Below, one piece after another: positions 62,891-64,000 of a DNA stretch of 64,000 bases. How positions within the stretch are numbered: the stretch's first letter is position 1; every line of letters starts with the position of its first letter. The DNA is from Belliella pelovolcani (GTDB taxonomy: Bacteria; Bacteroidota; Bacteroidia; Cytophagales; Cyclobacteriaceae). The stretch lies in the NCBI RefSeq assembly GCF_900156785.1, contig NZ_FTOP01000002.1, forward strand, positions 248,001 to 312,000, in the 5' to 3' direction. The notes beneath the pieces are model-generated. The model was not told the origin of the DNA. It searched no databases and saw only the letters and a list, made by a program, of their open reading frames with translations. The position numbers and the translations under genes are program-made.

Positions 62891-64000
62891 ATGTCAAACG
62901 TCATCGTCAACCGAGTCAAGGAATTCCTCAACAGATTTCCTCCTTTTCATTTTTTGGATGAAAAGACACTTATGGCTGTGGCAAAGGCTGTTGAGGTCAG
63001 GTATTTTGGAGCAGGCGAATACTTGTTTCAAAAAGGAGATCCAGCACAGGACTTCTTTTTCGTGCTCCGAGAGGGCTCCATTCACCTGATAGATCAGGAA
63101 GATAAAGGAGAGAAAATCGTGGAAATCTGTGACGAGGGGGATGTTTTTGGGGTATTGGCCTTATTAGGTAAGCGACCTTATATTCTCAATGCTTTGGTGA
63201 AGGAGGATAGCTTAGTCTATGCCATTCCAGTGGCCATTTTCGAAAAAGTGCTTCAAGAAAATAGCCGAGTGAGTCTCTATTTTGCCGCAGGATTTGCTTC
63301 AGGACAGGTGGTAGTAAGAAGGGATCTTTCACAGGGCCAGAAGGCCAGAAGTGAGCTGAAGGAGAGCTCTCAGGATAACGGTTTGTTGATTTTCACGGGG
63401 CAGTCTGATATGAATTTCTCGAAGGATGTCCTCTGTGTTTGTCAAGGTACAAGTATCGGAGATGCCGCAAAGGCCATGGCCGAAAAGGGAGTAGGTTCGG
63501 TGGTGATAACAGACGATCGCAAATTCCCTGTTGGCATCATTACGGATAAAGACCTCCGCAATCGGGTGATGGCAAAAGGACTTTCCTATGAAGTCAAAGT
63601 GGAGGAGGTTATGACCTCGCCAGTTATTACCAAGCGGAAGGATGCTGGTTTTGCCCATCTCTATTTGACGATGATTAAAAACAGGCTGCATCACCTGATT
63701 TTCACCGAAGATGGAACTGTACAAAGTCCTGTCACGGGGATTTTATCGGATCATGATATCCTGCTTTCTCAAGGAAATAGCCCGGCGGTATTGATCAATG
63801 CGCTGATGAACACATGGGAGGTTAGCGAGATGGCCAAGGTAAGAGATAGAGCCGAATTGCTGCTCAAATATTATTTGGAGAATGAAGTAGCGATGGACTT
63901 TGTCGCCAATATCATCTCAGAAATCAATGACATCATCATACAGCGCGCTGTCCAGTTAGCAAAGCAAAAGCATGATGCTGATCACCCAGAAGCGGCTAAT
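62891..64000 (+). CDS. DUF294-type nucleotidyltransferase-like protein with cNMP and CBS domains (cut by window end)
   Basis: 370 residues are visible and the frame is open at 64000. A cyclic-nucleotide-binding-like domain fills about residues 15-135 (GEYLFQKGDPAQDFFFVLREG, GDVFGVLALLGKRPY). A CBS pair follows at about 180-300 (IGDAAKAMAEKGVGSVVI, PVGIITDKDLRNRVMAKGL, VEEVMTSPV). After residue 310 a helical DUF294 region begins. The nucleotidyltransferase motif expected later lies outside the window. Such proteins frequently sit next to acs and CrbS-type genes, and may control acetyl-CoA synthetase or the transporter by sensing adenylates (inference). Confidence 0.9.
   Translation, partial: MSNVIVNRVKEFLNRFPPFHFLDEKTLMAVAKAVEVRYFGAGEYLFQKGDPAQDFFFVLREGSIHLIDQEDKGEKIVEICDEGDVFGVLALLGKRPYILNALVKEDSLVYAIPVAIFEKVLQENSRVSLYFAAGFASGQVVVRRDLSQGQKARSELKESSQDNGLLIFTGQSDMNFSKDVLCVCQGTSIGDAAKAMAEKGVGSVVITDDRKFPVGIITDKDLRNRVMAKGLSYEVKVEEVMTSPVITKRKDAGFAHLYLTMIKNRLHHLIFTEDGTVQSPVTGILSDHDILLSQGNSPAVLINALMNTWEVSEMAKVRDRAELLLKYYLENEVAMDFVANIISEINDIIIQRAVQLAKQKHDADHPEAAN

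Overview
The window is a chromosomal stretch of a Bacteroidota bacterium, most likely order Cytophagales and close to Cyclobacteriaceae (Algoriphagus/Belliella type). The placement is my inference from: a murF-alr fusion, a HU-mutY-ssb-gldE gene order, repeated DUF4221/TolB-like beta-propeller lipoproteins, a 29-residue AURKAIP1/COX24 (mS38-like) protein, the near absence of Shine-Dalgarno sequences, and several sites matching the Bacteroidota sigma-A promoter (TTG about 20 bp before TAnnTTTG). I see no rRNA, tRNA, CRISPR array, complete insertion sequence or prophage.

Layout. 1-6.2 kb is accessory: the end of a Cys-rich peptide gene, a propeller lipoprotein, a His-rich exported protein with a ZnuD-like TonB receptor, a REP-like hairpin cluster, an AAA/DUF4143 ATPase with a duplicated operator-like palindrome over its start codon, and a decayed DUF4221 gene. 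6.3-16.2 kb is core: glyA, tatC, rpiB, an endolysin-like M15 peptidase, then murF-alr, a flippase-like membrane protein and scpA on the minus strand, and dxs. 16.2-31.2 kb mixes accessory and metabolic genes: a DUF4160/DUF2442 pair, propeller lipoproteins, a 175-bp MITE-like element, an alpha/beta hydrolase, a three-copy 184-bp repeat, DASH cryptochrome, a Fic protein, a glycosidase plus thioredoxin-like pair, YjbQ, dipeptide epimerase and an M14 carboxypeptidase. 31.3-53.1 kb is core: rng, the mS38-like gene, a TPR protein, HU, mutY, ssb, gldE, gltBD, a DUF4890 protein, a DAACS symporter, aroC, batD, queG, ruvB, apbE and a ZIP transporter.

53.2-64 kb looks like one acetate (or other small carboxylate) uptake, sensing and activation locus: a Zn-ribbon/HTH protein resembling the IS1 InsA half without a transposase catalytic domain, an outer-membrane porin, DUF4212, a sodium:solute symporter, a small membrane protein, a symporter-histidine kinase fusion of CrbS/CbrA type, a receiver-only response regulator, acetyl-CoA synthetase, and a cNMP/CBS/DUF294 protein cut by the window end. 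The regulator has no output domain, so the InsA-like protein is a plausible missing DNA-binding output. This is the most interesting system hypothesis here.

Non-coding patterns of note: an ATTTC motif repeated at 11-bp intervals, in the same orientation just upstream of two unrelated genes (queG and the DUF294 gene); six genes whose stop codon lies inside the hairpin that probably ends their transcript; and an inverted repeat bracketing the candidate gltB promoter.
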